64,000 nt of DNA. Source: Telluria antibiotica. GTDB taxonomy: Bacteria > Pseudomonadota > Gammaproteobacteria > Burkholderiales > Burkholderiaceae_D. The stretch covers positions 248,001 to 312,000 of the forward strand of contig NZ_JAAQOM010000006.1 in the NCBI RefSeq assembly GCF_011682055.1. Reading direction: 5' to 3'. Below are positions 26,858 through 37,618 of this stretch, in pieces. Under the pieces are notes generated by a model. That model searched no databases. It saw only the letters and a list, made by a program, of their open reading frames with translations, and was not told where the DNA came from. A program made the position numbers and the translations under genes. Each line of letters begins with the position of its first letter. Position 1 is the first letter of the stretch.

Positions 26858-27937
26858 TTACCAGCCCACTTTCTTCTTGATGAACGCCGTGAGGATCGCG
26901 GCGTTGTCGCGCTGGTGCTTCAGGCGCGGGTGGGCGCCGTAGCCCGTGAACGGGAAGAACACGCTGTCGATGCGGGCATCGCCGTGCTTGCGCATGTCCT
27001 CGACCGCCGACTTGATGTAGCCCGGCCACTCGGAACCCGGACGCGTCGCGTCCATGCTGCCCAGCGCGCACACAATGTACGCCTTCGGGTACAGCTGGCG
27101 GATGCGCTTGACGAAAGTTTCATAGGCGGCGATGCGCTGGGCCACGTCCGGTTCCGGCTGAAGCTGGTGGCGGTCGCCGATCAGCCAGCGGTCGTTCTGC
27201 ATCAGGTTGATGACGACGACGTCCGGCGTCCAGCTGGCGAAATCCCAGTGCGTGTCGTTGTTGCCGACGGCACTCAGCTGGTCGTAGAAGTCCGGCATCG
27301 TGAACGGGAACCAGCTGATCATGACACCGATGCCGCTCTGCGACGTCTGGTGCAGTTCCGCGTTCAGGTTGCGCGCCGTGATGGCAGCATACGACAGGAA
27401 GCTGTTCTTGTCGCGGATGACGTCGTCGCGCGCGTTCATCGGCGCTTCGTCGCCCATGCCGCTCGTGATGGAATCGCCGAACACCTCGATGCGGCGCTTG
27501 GGACGCTCGGGCGGCGCCAGCATCTGGCCACCGTCGGCCAGCTCGAGGCCGCGGAAGGTGGTCGCGCCCTCCTCGCCTTCCGTGCGCTTCGTGATCAGGA
27601 AGCTGTGCTTGCCCGGCGCGAGCCCGCCCGCGACCTCGTACGTCTTCGTGCCCTGCGCGGCCTCGATGATCAAGGGGGCGGCCAGGTCGCCGTCGATGAA
27701 CACGTTGAAGTAATTCTTCCCCTTTTCATCGTCGAACGTCACGGACAGCGACGTGCCCGTGAAGTTACCGGCGATCGCCGTGTTGGGCCACGTGATGACG
27801 GGCGCTGCGGGCGCGGAAAAATCGATGCGGCCGGTGTACTGCAGGTGCTTGTCGGTGGGTGCGACGGCGACGCCGGCGCTGGCGAGGCCAGCGTGCAGCA
27901 GCGCGGCCAGGACAAAAGTGAGAGTCGATCGTTTCAT
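26858..27937 (-). CDS. CE2-like SGNH acetylesterase
   Basis: A 359-residue secreted esterase. After the signal peptide (MKRSTLTFVLAALLHAGLAS) comes an N-terminal beta-sandwich (about 35-160), then an SGNH domain with the nucleophile in EVFGDSITSGMG, block III INLMQND and the catalytic His in YGAHPRLKHQ. This two-domain order is that of carbohydrate esterase family 2, which deacetylates the C6 position of plant polysaccharides. As the last gene of the xyloglucan operon it probably strips O-acetyl from galactosyl or glucosyl units so that the exo-glycosidases can act. ATG 27937 begins the signal peptide; ATG 27988 is less likely. Confidence 0.85.
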   Translation of the reverse strand: MKRSTLTFVLAALLHAGLASAGVAVAPTDKHLQYTGRIDFSAPAAPVITWPNTAIAGNFTGTSLSVTFDDEKGKNYFNVFIDGDLAAPLIIEAAQGTKTYEVAGGLAPGKHSFLITKRTEGEEGATTFRGLELADGGQMLAPPERPKRRIEVFGDSITSGMGDEAPMNARDDVIRDKNSFLSYAAITARNLNAELHQTSQSGIGVMISWFPFTMPDFYDQLSAVGNNDTHWDFASWTPDVVVINLMQNDRWLIGDRHQLQPEPDVAQRIAAYETFVKRIRQLYPKAYIVCALGSMDATRPGSEWPGYIKSAVEDMRKHGDARIDSVFFPFTGYGAHPRLKHQRDNAAILTAFIKKKVGW

Positions 27938-27984
27938 GTTGCAGCTTTCAGGAATGGAGGCGTCCGTGCGCCTCCGTATTGTCA

Positions 27985-30858
27985 TCACAGTTTGACGGTC
28001 ACCGGCTTGCCGTCATAGGTCGCGGTCTTGTCGAACGCGTCCATGTCGGCGCTCGTCGCGACGCCGGGCTTCAGCAGGCGCACCTTGATCTGGCGCGTCT
28101 GCGGCATGCCCTTGTACTGACCGGTGCGCGCGCCGATCGTCACGGTGCCCGTCTTGTCGTCGTAGCGGAACGGGATGCGGCTGTACTCGCCGCGCGCGTA
28201 GGCGTTCGTCACGCCGTCGTCCTCGTACAGGCTTGCCTGGCCGCTGGCGCCGGCGTAGACCTGCAGCACGAGCGGCGCATCCGGCTTCTCGTCGACGTAC
28301 TGGGTCACGGGGCCCGTCGGGATCACGGCGCCCGTGCGCACGAACACGGGGATGCGGTTCAGCGGTGCCTCTACCTTCGCCGTCGTGCCGCCCGCATAGC
28401 GCTTGCCCGTGTCGAAGTCGTACCAGTCGGCGCCGGCCGGGAAGTACACGGTGCGCTCGCGCGCGCCGTAGCTCGTCACGGGTGCCACCATCAGCGCGTG
28501 GCCGAACAGGTACTGGTCCTTGATGTCCTTGACCTTGTCGTCGCGGGGGAAGTCCATCACGAGGCCGCGCATCATCGTGCCGTTCTCGTAGTGCGTGTCC
28601 GCCGCCATCGAGTAAATGTACGGCATCAGGCGGTAGCGCAGCTTCAGGTAGCCGACCATCGAATCGCGCATCGCGTCGTCGCCCGCCGCGATGTTGTAGA
28701 TCTCGCGCTTGACCACCTCGCCGTGCGAGCGGAACAGCGGCGAGAACGCGCCGAACTGGAACCAGCGCAGGTTCAGCTCGCGCCATTCCTTCATGTCTTC
28801 CGGCTTGGCCTGGCCGCCCGTCGTGGTGCGGTTTTCCTGGGCCGAGCCCACGTCGCCGTACTGGAACCGGTTTTCCTGCGCATAGCCGCCGATGTCGTGC
28901 GTCCAGTTCGGGATGCCGGACATCGAGAAGTTCACACCCGACGCGATCTGGTCGTACAGGTTGTTCCAGCGGCCCGCCGTGTCGCCGCTCCACACGGCGA
29001 CGGCGTTGCGCTGGATGCCGGCGAAGCCCGAGCGCGACAGGATGAACTGGCGTTTATCGGGCTGGTCGTGGCGCAGGCCGTCCGCCATGCCGCCCGAGTG
29101 CACGAGGCTGTACGGATTGAACGTGATCTCGCCGGGGCCGTAGACGGTCGGTCCAATCAGCTTCTTGAAGTCTTCCAGGCGTGAGTTCGACAGGACGTCC
29201 GGTTCCGTGTTGTCCATCCACCAGGCGTCGAAGCCCTTGTCCACGAGCTTGTGCTGCAACTGGCGGTAATAGATGTCGCGCGCTTCCTGCGTGTACGGGT
29301 CGTAGTGGCTGTTCTTGTAGCCCTTGCCGACCCAGTCCAGCGCGCCGTCCTCGACGTTCTTCGTCCACATATGGCCCTTCGCGGCCAGTTCCTTGTAGTT
29401 GTCGGTATTGGCGTAGAACTTGCCCCAGATGGAGATCATGATGTGCGCGTGCTGCTTGTGCACGGCGTCGACCATGCCCTGCGGATCGGGGAAGCGGTTC
29501 TTGTCGAAGTCGTGCGAGCCCCAGCCGTCTTCCGGCCAGTAGAACCAGTCCTGCACGATGTTATCGAGCGGCCAGCCGCGCTTGCGGTATTCCGCGACCG
29601 TGTCGAGCAGCTGCTGCTGCGTCTCGTAGCGCTGGCGCGACTGCCAGAAGCCGTACGCCCATTTCGGCATCATCGGCTGCTGGCCCGTGAGCAGGCGGTA
29701 GCCGCCGATCACGTTGTCCATGTTGTCGGCGCTGATCACGTAGTAGTTGATGGCTTCCGCGATCTCGGACGACAAGGTCAGCGAATGGCGCGCGGGCGCC
29801 GGCAGCGGGTCGTTGTGCGTCATCGCGACCATGCCGCCCGACGGCTTCCATTCCAAATGCAGCGGGACCGGCTTGTCCTTCTCGAACGTCACCTCGAAGT
29901 TGTGGTACCACGGGTTCCAGCCCTGGCGCCACACGTCCATCACCTGCTTGCCGCCCACGGTGAGCGTCGCGTAGTCGGACGCGTACAGCTGCATCTTGTG
30001 CACGCCGGCCTTCGGGCTCGCCATCGCGCCGTCCCACACGACCTTGACGTCCTTGCCGCCCAGCGCCTTCAGCGGCGGCAGCTCTTTCGGCCAGTACTCG
30101 GCCACGTCCTTCAGGTACTGGTACGCGATGTCCTTCTCCTGCCGCGTGAACGCCAGCTTGCCGTCGATGTAGTAGCGCGCCGTGAGGCCGCCCGGCTTGC
30201 CGTCGGCATCCGTCAGCGCGAGGTCGCGCGACAGCCACGCGTACGGCGTCGGATCGCCGAAGCGCGAGATCGAGTTGTTGTCCCACAGGACACCGTAGTT
30301 CTTGTCCGAGACGACGAACGGCACCGACGCGATCATGTTGTGCTGCTGCAGCAGCACGTCTTCGCCGTTGTAGTTCATCTGCGCGTTCTGGTGCTGGCCC
30401 AGACCGTAGAACGCGTCCTTCGTGCCGTAGTTGAAGCCTTCCTCGATCGCGAGGAACGGCTTGCCGCCCACCTGCACGGGCTTCATCGCCTCCGCGGCCT
30501 GCGTGAGGAACGGCTTGCCGGCGGCGTCGAAGAAGCGCACCTGGCCGTCCTTCAGCGACACGCGCGCGGACACCTTGCGCGCCTTCAGCGTGACGGCGTC
30601 CTTGGCCTGCGCGACCGTGAACGTGCAGCCGCACGGCTTCGCGACGGTCATCAGCGACGGGGTCAGTTGCTTGTCCGCCGCGTCCAGCTTGACGACGTGG
30701 ACGATGTTATCCGCCATCAGTTCGAGGCGCACGAGTTGCGCCGGGCCGGCGTCCGGATGGACGTCGATGCCGCTGGCGGTCTTCTGGACGGTGGCCGCGA
30801 AGGCCTGGCCGCCGGTGGCGAGCAGCAGCGCGGCTGCTGCGATACGGGTCAGATGCAT
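27985..30858 (-). CDS. Alpha-xylosidase, GH31 with PA14 insert
   Basis: A 957-residue exported enzyme that removes alpha-1,6-xylose from the non-reducing end of xyloglucan oligosaccharides. Signal peptide 1-21; N-terminal beta-sandwich; a PA14-like insertion at about 240-360 (KAGVHKMQLYASDYATLTVGG); then the TIM barrel with nucleophile Asp549 in WWMDNTEPD and acid/base Asp626 in WSGDTAGRW; C-terminal beta domains. The PA14 insert is the hallmark of Cellvibrio japonicus Xyl31A, which needs it for longer oligosaccharides. It is fourth in the operon, between the GH35 and CE2 genes, with gaps of 37 and 47 bp. Confidence 0.93.
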   Translation of the reverse strand: MHLTRIAAAALLLATGGQAFAATVQKTASGIDVHPDAGPAQLVRLELMADNIVHVVKLDAADKQLTPSLMTVAKPCGCTFTVAQAKDAVTLKARKVSARVSLKDGQVRFFDAAGKPFLTQAAEAMKPVQVGGKPFLAIEEGFNYGTKDAFYGLGQHQNAQMNYNGEDVLLQQHNMIASVPFVVSDKNYGVLWDNNSISRFGDPTPYAWLSRDLALTDADGKPGGLTARYYIDGKLAFTRQEKDIAYQYLKDVAEYWPKELPPLKALGGKDVKVVWDGAMASPKAGVHKMQLYASDYATLTVGGKQVMDVWRQGWNPWYHNFEVTFEKDKPVPLHLEWKPSGGMVAMTHNDPLPAPARHSLTLSSEIAEAINYYVISADNMDNVIGGYRLLTGQQPMMPKWAYGFWQSRQRYETQQQLLDTVAEYRKRGWPLDNIVQDWFYWPEDGWGSHDFDKNRFPDPQGMVDAVHKQHAHIMISIWGKFYANTDNYKELAAKGHMWTKNVEDGALDWVGKGYKNSHYDPYTQEARDIYYRQLQHKLVDKGFDAWWMDNTEPDVLSNSRLEDFKKLIGPTVYGPGEITFNPYSLVHSGGMADGLRHDQPDKRQFILSRSGFAGIQRNAVAVWSGDTAGRWNNLYDQIASGVNFSMSGIPNWTHDIGGYAQENRFQYGDVGSAQENRTTTGGQAKPEDMKEWRELNLRWFQFGAFSPLFRSHGEVVKREIYNIAAGDDAMRDSMVGYLKLRYRLMPYIYSMAADTHYENGTMMRGLVMDFPRDDKVKDIKDQYLFGHALMVAPVTSYGARERTVYFPAGADWYDFDTGKRYAGGTTAKVEAPLNRIPVFVRTGAVIPTGPVTQYVDEKPDAPLVLQVYAGASGQASLYEDDGVTNAYARGEYSRIPFRYDDKTGTVTIGARTGQYKGMPQTRQIKVRLLKPGVATSADMDAFDKTATYDGKPVTVKL

Positions 30859-30895
30859 GATGGTGTCTCCAGGTGATTTCTGTCGTCGCACATGT

Positions 30896-32551
30896 TCAAT
30901 AGGTTCCCATGCGGACCTTCAGCACGGTCGGCGTGGCCGGCAGGTTCAGGCCGTAGTCGGTCTGGTCGCCGTTCCAGTTGCGCTCCATGACCCACTTGCC
31001 GTCCGCCTCGAAATGGCCTTCCTCGACGCGCGCGTGCATGGAAGGCTTGCCGGCGTTCGGCCCGTTGCCCGACAGCTTCACGCGCACCTGCTGGCCCACG
31101 ATGACGAATTCGTCGGGGCCGATCTGCGCGATGGCCGCGCCGCCGGACGGCTGTTCCGTGCCGTCCGGGTTATCGTTCTTGTCGGACAGGTGCTCGCGCT
31201 CGCCGAACTGGAATTCGCGGAACGTCAGGCGTGCATCCCAGCCGTTCATCGCGAGGGTCTGCGCGCCGCGGTCGTCGCCCTCGGCCGCGCCGTACGTGCG
31301 CCCGTCAAGTGCCCATTTCGCCCACACGCGCTGCATGGGCGCGAACACGTCGTAGACCTTCGCGAACGGCTCGACCATGCGCTTGTCCGTGTACTTCGAG
31401 CCCAGCGGGTAGTTGCTGTACGACGCATAGTCGATGCCGAACGGCGCGACGCCCAGCGCACCGCGGCCGATGATCTCGTACACATACCGCGCATAGCCCG
31501 CCGCGTTGCCCATCTCAGGGACCATCAGCGGATTGTCCGGGCGCTGGAACAGTTGCAGCGTAGCGCTGACCTTCTTCGATTCCGGCATGTAGATGTCCGG
31601 CCCCGCGAAGTCGATATGGGGCGCGGCCGCCTTGTAGATGCCGATCACGTCGTAGGTCGGGCCGCCGCTGGCGAAGTCCGCCTTCCACGGCGGCGCCGGT
31701 TCGCCCAGGTGCGGTTCGCGCAGCGCATTGTTCACGTACATCGGCAGATCGTACACCGAACGGCCCGCCTTCGCGACGTCCTCGATGTAGCGAGCGATCG
31801 CCCACGTGTGGAAGTACTGGTCGGCGTAGTCGCCGTACACCTCGCTCCACGTACCCTGCTTCGGACGGCCGGCCGGCGGCGGCTGGTGCGCGAGGACGGC
31901 GGCCGGCACCGGCTGCTGGAACGCGGCCTGCGCGTGCGCCGCGTAGTCGCGCGCGACGCCGTACGTGCCCACCTCGTTCTCGACCTGCACCATGATGACG
32001 GTGTGCTTGTCGCCGTCGACCTTCTTCAGGTGCGCCATCAGGGCGACGAAGGCCTTGCGGTCGGCGGCCAGGGTGGCCTCGCCGAACGGCGACAGGCAGT
32101 AGCTCGTCTTGCCGTCCTTGTCGATCATGCGCGGGAAGCGCTTGTTGTCGAACTTGACCCATTCCGGCGCGTACGCCGGGCCCGTGTTCTTCCAGGTGCC
32201 GAACCACAGCAGCACGAGGCGCATCTTGTGCTCGCGCGCCTGCGCGACAAGCTTGTCGACGTAGCCGAAGTCGAACGTTCCTTCCTTCGGCTCGATCTGT
32301 TCCCACGCGACGGGAATCTCGAGCGTGTTCGCATGCGCATCCTTCAGCGCGGCCCAGACTTTCGGCAGCGCGGCCGGATAGTTGCTGGAATTCTGGGCCT
32401 GGCCGCCCAGCACGAGAAACGGTGCGCCGTCGACCATCAGCGCGTAGCGGCCATCCTTGCCGACGATGCGCGGCAGGTCGGACGCGGCGTGCGCGCCGGC
32501 GGCGGCAAGGAACAGGCCCGCGGTCAGCAGGCGGGAGGACAGGGTTTTCAT
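30896..32551 (-). CDS. Beta-galactosidase, GH35 (DUF5597 type)
   Basis: A 551-residue enzyme with a signal peptide ([22 protein letters not shown]). Acid/base Glu193 lies in [11 protein letters not shown] and the nucleophile Glu346 in [10 protein letters not shown]. The C-terminal extension is DUF5597, as in Cellvibrio japonicus Bgl35A, which removes beta-1,2-galactose from xyloglucan side chains so that the GH31 enzyme can reach xylose. ATG 32551 starts the signal peptide; an in-frame ATG at 32638 is rejected. A 105-bp gap separates it from the GH95 gene, the largest gap inside this operon. Confidence 0.92.
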   Translation of the reverse strand: MKTLSSRLLTAGLFLAAAGAHAASDLPRIVGKDGRYALMVDGAPFLVLGGQAQNSSNYPAALPKVWAALKDAHANTLEIPVAWEQIEPKEGTFDFGYVDKLVAQAREHKMRLVLLWFGTWKNTGPAYAPEWVKFDNKRFPRMIDKDGKTSYCLSPFGEATLAADRKAFVALMAHLKKVDGDKHTVIMVQVENEVGTYGVARDYAAHAQAAFQQPVPAAVLAHQPPPAGRPKQGTWSEVYGDYADQYFHTWAIARYIEDVAKAGRSVYDLPMYVNNALREPHLGEPAPPWKADFASGGPTYDVIGIYKAAAPHIDFAGPDIYMPESKKVSATLQLFQRPDNPLMVPEMGNAAGYARYVYEIIGRGALGVAPFGIDYASYSNYPLGSKYTDKRMVEPFAKVYDVFAPMQRVWAKWALDGRTYGAAEGDDRGAQTLAMNGWDARLTFREFQFGEREHLSDKNDNPDGTEQPSGGAAIAQIGPDEFVIVGQQVRVKLSGNGPNAGKPSMHARVEEGHFEADGKWVMERNWNGDQTDYGLNLPATPTVLKVRMGTY

Positions 32552-32656
32552 GCGCAAGCGGGTCTCCAGTCGTTGTGAGGGTTGGCGCAGCGCGCGGATC
32601 GCCGCCGCGCTGGCTGATGGGTTGAGCTGATACTTCACGTCTTCTTCAGGGGCCGG

Positions 32657-35002
32657 TCAGAACTGCGCGGCGTCGAGCGTGCGGCGCTCGCCCGGCCGCA
32701 GCGTCAGCGCCACAGTCTTGTCGCCATAGCGCACCTTCGCGGTGCCGCCACCGGCTACCGCGCGCACGGCGGCGGCGACAAGGCGGCCTTGGCGCCAGCG
32801 CATGTCGACTTCGAAGCCGCCCCGTGCGCGCAAGCCCGCTACCTCCCCGTCCGGCCACGCGGACGGCAGCGCCGGCAGCAACTGGATGGCGCCGGCCTGC
32901 GACTGCAGCAGCATCTCCGCGATGGCGGCCGTGGCGCCGAAATTGCCGTCGATCTGGAACGGTGGGTGCGCGTCCAGCAGGTTCGGGTACGTGCCGCCGC
33001 CGTTCATCTGCTCGGAGCCGGCGCTGGCCTGTTCGGCCGCGCGGGCGCCGGGGCTCGCAAGCAGGCCGCGCAGCATGCGCCAGGCGTGGTCGCCGTCGTA
33101 CAGCCGTGCCCAGAACGCCATCTTCCACGCCATCGACCAGCCGGTGCCAGCATCGCCACGCGCTTCCAGGGTGCGCTTGGCCGCGGCGGCAAGGGCAGGC
33201 GTGCGCGCAGGGCTGATCTGGCGGCCCGGGTACAGCGCGAACAGGTGCGACACGTGGCGGTGGGTGTCGCCCCGCGTGTCGAGCACCGGGTCCTTCTTCT
33301 CGTCGAGCCACTCGAGCAGCTGGCCCCAGCTCCCCACACGGGGCGCCGCGAGCTTGTCGCGCATCGTCGTCAACCGGGCGGCCAGCGCCGCGTCGACGCC
33401 GAGGATGCGGGCCGCTTCCGCCGTATTGTTGAACAGGTCCCAGACGATCTCCTGGTCGTACGTGACGCCATCCTCGACGGGGCCGTGCTCCGGCGACCAG
33501 CCCTGCGGCGCGACGAGGCGCCCGTCCGGCAGCATCTTCAGGTAATCCTGCCAGAACGCGCTGGCCTCCTTCATCATCGGGTAGGCCACGTCGCGCAGGA
33601 ACGCCTTGTCCTGCGTGAACGCATAGTGTTCCCAGAAGTGCTGCGCGTACCAGGCGCTCGCCGTCTTGTTCCACAAATAGCCCATGCCGCCGAACGGATT
33701 CGATTCCGTGCGCACGGTCCAGCCGCGCACCGGCTTGCCGTCCCGGCCCTTGAATTCGGCGGCCGTCGTCTCGCGCCACATGGGGGCGACGCTCGTCACG
33801 AAGCGGAAGAACGGGTCCGCCGTCTCCGCCAGATTCGTCACCTCGGCAGGCCAGTAATTCATCTGGACGTTGATGTTCGTGTGATAGTCCGACTTCCACG
33901 GCGGCGTCACGCTGTTGTTCCACAGGCCCTGCAGGTTCGCGGGCAGCGAATCGCGCGAGCTGGACACGAGCAGGTAGCGGCCGTACTGGAAGTATTGCGC
34001 TTCCAGTTCCGGATCGTTGCCCGCCTTCGTGTACGCGAGCAGGCGCGCGTCGGTCGGCAGCGCGCGGCGCTCCGGTGCGCTCGCGCCCAGGTCCAGCCGC
34101 ACGCGGCCAAGCAGTTGCGCGGCGTCGCGCTCGTGGTCGGCACGCAGGTCGGCGGCCAAGCGGTTTCCCGCTGCCGTCACCTGGGCCGTCACCTGCGCCA
34201 GCGGATGGTCGCCGCGGAAGTGCCGCGCCGCGTCCGCCACGTAGCTCGTGCCCGCGCCGACGATGACGGTCAGCGCGTCGCAGCCGGAAAACACGATGCG
34301 GCCGTTCTCGACGGCGACCTTGCCGCCATCGTTCACGACCTGCACCTGGCTCGCGTAATCCAGCGTGTTCGCAGTGGGCGCGTCGCCCGGCAGGGTCCAA
34401 CCGGCCAGCGTCCCCGTCGCATACAGGCGCTGGCCCGCCGCCGCGAGGTGCGCGCCGTGGCGATCGGACAGCGCGATCGAACCGGAATACTGGCCCGGCC
34501 GGTCGGCCGTGAGGCGCAGCACGATCACCTGCGCGGGATGGCTCGCCCACGCCTCGCGCCGGAAATGCACGCCGCCGTGCGTGTAGGTGACGGCGTGGAC
34601 GGCATGCGCGAGATCCAGCGTGCGGCGGTAGTCGCGCGCATCGGCGTCGTGCCCCGGCAGGTCGACGACGACGTCGCCGAACGGTTGATAGGCGCCCATC
34701 GACTTGGCGTCGCCGGACCACAGCGTGATGTCGTTGAACTGCAGGTGCTCGCGCGCGACGCCGCCGAACACCATGGCGCCGATGCGGCCGTTGCCGATCG
34801 GGAGTGCCTCGCGCTCCCAGCCCTGGTCGTTGTCCTGTGCCGGGCTGTCGTAGCGCAACACGAGGTCGGTCGCGGCGCACGCGGCGGACGCAAGGCCCGC
34901 CAGCGCCAGCACGCACAGCGCCTGGCGCACGGCCTTCAGCAGGCGACGGGATCTCGACTTGGGCAATCGGCTGCAACGCAGGGGCATGGCTATCGGTTCC
35001 AT
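32657..35002 (-). CDS. Alpha-L-fucosidase, GH95
   Basis: A 781-residue inverting glycosidase. A signal segment (hydrophobic core near [16 protein letters not shown]) is followed by an N-terminal beta region beginning [26 protein letters not shown], and a helical barrel with [13 protein letters not shown]. The general acid is probably Glu505 in GWSPEHGP, with Asp685 in [17 protein letters not shown]. Family members release alpha-1,2-fucose, or alpha-L-galactose, from xyloglucan. Either ATG 35002 or ATG 34987 may be used; neither has a strong binding site. It begins 9 bp after the GH74 stop. Confidence 0.92.
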   Translation of the reverse strand: MEPIAMPLRCSRLPKSRSRRLLKAVRQALCVLALAGLASAACAATDLVLRYDSPAQDNDQGWEREALPIGNGRIGAMVFGGVAREHLQFNDITLWSGDAKSMGAYQPFGDVVVDLPGHDADARDYRRTLDLAHAVHAVTYTHGGVHFRREAWASHPAQVIVLRLTADRPGQYSGSIALSDRHGAHLAAAGQRLYATGTLAGWTLPGDAPTANTLDYASQVQVVNDGGKVAVENGRIVFSGCDALTVIVGAGTSYVADAARHFRGDHPLAQVTAQVTAAGNRLAADLRADHERDAAQLLGRVRLDLGASAPERRALPTDARLLAYTKAGNDPELEAQYFQYGRYLLVSSSRDSLPANLQGLWNNSVTPPWKSDYHTNINVQMNYWPAEVTNLAETADPFFRFVTSVAPMWRETTAAEFKGRDGKPVRGWTVRTESNPFGGMGYLWNKTASAWYAQHFWEHYAFTQDKAFLRDVAYPMMKEASAFWQDYLKMLPDGRLVAPQGWSPEHGPVEDGVTYDQEIVWDLFNNTAEAARILGVDAALAARLTTMRDKLAAPRVGSWGQLLEWLDEKKDPVLDTRGDTHRHVSHLFALYPGRQISPARTPALAAAAKRTLEARGDAGTGWSMAWKMAFWARLYDGDHAWRMLRGLLASPGARAAEQASAGSEQMNGGGTYPNLLDAHPPFQIDGNFGATAAIAEMLLQSQAGAIQLLPALPSAWPDGEVAGLRARGGFEVDMRWRQGRLVAAAVRAVAGGGTAKVRYGDKTVALTLRPGERRTLDAAQF

Positions 35003-35011
35003 ATAGCGGGT

Positions 35012-37231
35012 TCAGTTCGAAATGGGCTTGCCATAGACGATGCCGCGGCCGGCCGTGCTCATGTAGACGACGCCGTAGCGATTCATGTCGCCGACGATGA
35101 ACTGCCCGTCGCCCGGCCCGCCGTACTGGTGGGCGTCGTCGTTGATGCGCGTCCAGGTGGCGCCCGCGTCGAGCGAGCGGTGGATGCCGCGCACGCCCTT
35201 CACGTCGCCCCAGATGTACACGGCGGGATAGTCGTGTCCCGGCGCCGCCTTGCCGAAGCCGACCGCGCCGCAATAGCCCACGCCCGCCAGCGGCGCGACA
35301 TGCGCACCGCCGTCCGTGGAGCGCACGAGGCCACCGTTCTTCAGCGCGACCCACACGTCGCCCGCGCGGCCGGGCGCCACGCCCACGCGGCGCGAACCGC
35401 CCGCGGGCAGGCGCGCGCGCGGGGCGAACGTGGCGCCACCGTCCGTGCTGGCGAGCAGCGCCGCATCGTCGTACGCATAGAACACGTGCGGGTCCGCGGG
35501 GTCGGCCACGGGGCGCATCCTCGCTTTCGCAAGGCCCGTGACGAGCGTCCACGTGGCGCCGCCGTCGGCCGTGCGCCACACGTCTTTCGCGCGCTCCGGC
35601 GCGTGCAGGATCACGGCACCGTCGGCCGACATGGCCGCCTGGCCCCGCGCGCCCTTGAGGGCGGCGGTCCGGGCCCAGGTCGCGCCGCCGTCGTGCGTGA
35701 CGAGCATGCTGTCGCCCACGCGCACCATCGTACGGGGGGCATTCGCGGCGACGGCGAGACCCGTCGTCGTGCCGATCTGCGGCTCATGGATACGGCCCGG
35801 CCGTGCGGGGTCGTCGTGCAGGAAGCCGTCGTAGTCGCCGATGGCCGACACCAGTGGGCCGTCCGGGATGCTGGCGAGGTCCAGCGGAACCGTCTCTTCG
35901 AGTCCGTCGACGGCGAACGTCCACGTGGCGGGCGCCGCGTCGATGTTCGCCGTACGGAACACGCCATTGCCGGACGTGACCCAGACGGCGTGCGTGTCGG
36001 CGGGGTCGAATTCGATGGAACCGGCCCAGTGGATCGCGTGGCCCTTCAGCCACGGCACGCCGGCCGCATCGCGCACGAAGCCGCGCGCGACGACGTCCGT
36101 CCAGTTCGCGCCGCCGTCGCGCGACAGGAAGATGCGGTCGCCCTTCGCGTCACCCTGCGGCAGGAACGTGTTGATGGTCGAGACGACGAGGCGCTGCGGA
36201 TTCTTCGGATCGACGCTGATGCCGGCGAACGGCCGCGTCCAGCCGGCCGGCGTGATGTTCGTCCACGCGCCGCCCGCGATCGGATACTTCCATACCTGGC
36301 CGCGGTCCATCGGCTCACGGCCCGCGCGGTCCGGATGCGGGCCGGCGCCGTTCGCGAACGTGACGACGAGGTTGCCCGCGCCGTCGAGCACGGCGCGCTG
36401 CGGCATCAGGTCCACGGGTGCGCCGGCCACGGGCTCGAACGTCGCGCCGCCGTCGTCGCTGCGGTACAGGTTCGGGCCGACGGTGCCGAAGCGCGACACG
36501 CCCGCGAACAGGCGGCGCGCCTGGCCGCCGCGCACGCTCGCGGGGTCGGGCACGACAAAGGCGATGCCCACGTCGTTCGGCGTCGTCGTCACGGGCACGC
36601 CGGCCACGCGGGTCCACGTGCGGCCGGCGTCCGTGCTCTTGAACAGGCCGTCGCGGCGCGTGCCCACGTACAGGACCTTGCTGTCGGCCGGGTCAACGGC
36701 CAGGCGCTCGCCGTCCTGGCGGCCCATGCCGTTGCCGTGGGTCTTGAACTGGTTCGTGACGTCGACGCTGGAAAACGTCTTGCCGCCGTTCGTGGAATGG
36801 AGGATCGCCGTGCGACCGCCGTTCAGGTAGGCGATGCCGGCGAGGAGCCAGATGTTGTCGGCGTCGTGCGGATCGACGGCCAGCGCGTCGACGCCGAGGA
36901 GGCCCGTCCGGTCTTCCGGTACCCAGTCGAGCAGCGCGGTCCAGCGCTTGCGGCGCGGGTCCCAACGGTACGCACCGCCCACGTCCGTGCGCGCGTACGC
37001 GACGCCGGGCGCGGCACGCGCCGGCACGACGGCCGTGACGAAACCGCCGCCACCGATGGCGACGCTGTCCCACTGATACGGCACCCCGGTGTACGGCGTC
37101 CCGGCGGACGGGGCCCCCGCGTGCGGGGCCTCCGCGCGCGGAGGCCGGTCCTTCGCCTGCCGCGCGCCCGCGCCACCCGCCAGCAACGCCAGCGCGACGG
37201 CCACCACGGGGGCCAGCTTTCTCGACTTCAT
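35012..37231 (-). CDS. Xyloglucan-specific endo-glucanase, GH74
   Basis: A 739-residue secreted enzyme of two seven-bladed beta-propellers. After the signal peptide and a Pro/Ala-rich linker (about 25-50), the first catalytic aspartate is Asp83 in RTDVGGAYRWD and the second is Asp466 in AIGDYDGF; these correspond to the catalytic pair known in clostridial GH74. Repeated SxDGGxTW-type BNR motifs mark the blades. It cuts the xyloglucan backbone outside the cell and is the first gene of the five-gene operon. ATG 37231 begins the signal peptide. A XylR-box-like palindrome lies 116 bp upstream (37347-37360). Confidence 0.94.
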   Translation of the reverse strand: MKSRKLAPVVAVALALLAGGAGARQAKDRPPRAEAPHAGAPSAGTPYTGVPYQWDSVAIGGGGFVTAVVPARAAPGVAYARTDVGGAYRWDPRRKRWTALLDWVPEDRTGLLGVDALAVDPHDADNIWLLAGIAYLNGGRTAILHSTNGGKTFSSVDVTNQFKTHGNGMGRQDGERLAVDPADSKVLYVGTRRDGLFKSTDAGRTWTRVAGVPVTTTPNDVGIAFVVPDPASVRGGQARRLFAGVSRFGTVGPNLYRSDDGGATFEPVAGAPVDLMPQRAVLDGAGNLVVTFANGAGPHPDRAGREPMDRGQVWKYPIAGGAWTNITPAGWTRPFAGISVDPKNPQRLVVSTINTFLPQGDAKGDRIFLSRDGGANWTDVVARGFVRDAAGVPWLKGHAIHWAGSIEFDPADTHAVWVTSGNGVFRTANIDAAPATWTFAVDGLEETVPLDLASIPDGPLVSAIGDYDGFLHDDPARPGRIHEPQIGTTTGLAVAANAPRTMVRVGDSMLVTHDGGATWARTAALKGARGQAAMSADGAVILHAPERAKDVWRTADGGATWTLVTGLAKARMRPVADPADPHVFYAYDDAALLASTDGGATFAPRARLPAGGSRRVGVAPGRAGDVWVALKNGGLVRSTDGGAHVAPLAGVGYCGAVGFGKAAPGHDYPAVYIWGDVKGVRGIHRSLDAGATWTRINDDAHQYGGPGDGQFIVGDMNRYGVVYMSTAGRGIVYGKPISN

Positions 37232-37346
37232 CGATCCGTCTCCATCATGCGTGTGCACCTGAACCAGGCGCGCATGAGTCTCCATCATTGTTCTGATATT
37301 GCTTATCGCTATGCTAAGCCAAGCGCTGTTTGTGGCGCAAGGAAAA

Positions 37347-37360
37347 TGTTCGCGCTAACA
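37347..37360. promoter_or_regulatory. XylR-box-like 14-bp operator before the GH74 operon
   Basis: TGTTCGCGCTAACA is self-complementary at 12 of 14 positions and matches 12 of 14 bases of the LacI-type xylose operator TGTTAGCGCTACCA known from Caulobacter xylX. It is placed directly upstream of a candidate minus-strand -35, where bound repressor or activator could govern the xyloglucan operon. Confidence 0.6.
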
Positions 37361-37505
37361 GAATTTTCCCGCGCGCTTCAAGTGTTGCGCGTGTTTCGTC
37401 GCCATCCTGCACAACACGACGAAACAAGACCGTATGGCAGCGCTGTCAAGCCCGATTTGTTGTATTTCCCATACGTCAAGAAAAATATTTATCAGGTCAT
37501 GAAAT

Positions 37506-37520
37506 CGATTACGTATAACA
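37506..37520. promoter_or_regulatory. 15-bp motif copy 1 (weak)
   Basis: CGATTACGTATAACA agrees at 11 of 15 positions with the copy at 37758-37772. It is the most degenerate of the three copies in this region. Confidence 0.35.
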
Positions 37521-37549
37521 TTCGGCCGTGGGCTTGCTGCTGATCAGTA

Positions 37550-37564
37550 TGTCATACGCTAACA
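37550..37564. promoter_or_regulatory. 15-bp motif copy 2
   Basis: TGTCATACGCTAACA, whose reverse complement TGTTAGCGTATGACA matches the copy at 37758-37772 at 13 of 15 positions. The odd length and CG placement set it apart from the 14-bp XylR-box-like sites. Confidence 0.45.
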
Positions 37565-37618
37565 GGAACGTCGCTCCGCGATCGTCGATTTCATTCGAGA
37601 TATCAGGGGCTTGCCGCA

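Noticed and set aside
32789..37543. Plus-strand open frame of about 1580 codons opposite GH95 and GH74
   Set aside because: The opposite strand encodes proteins with intact catalytic motifs; this frame is low-complexity Arg/Ala/His and spans the intergenic region, as expected of a codon-bias shadow.
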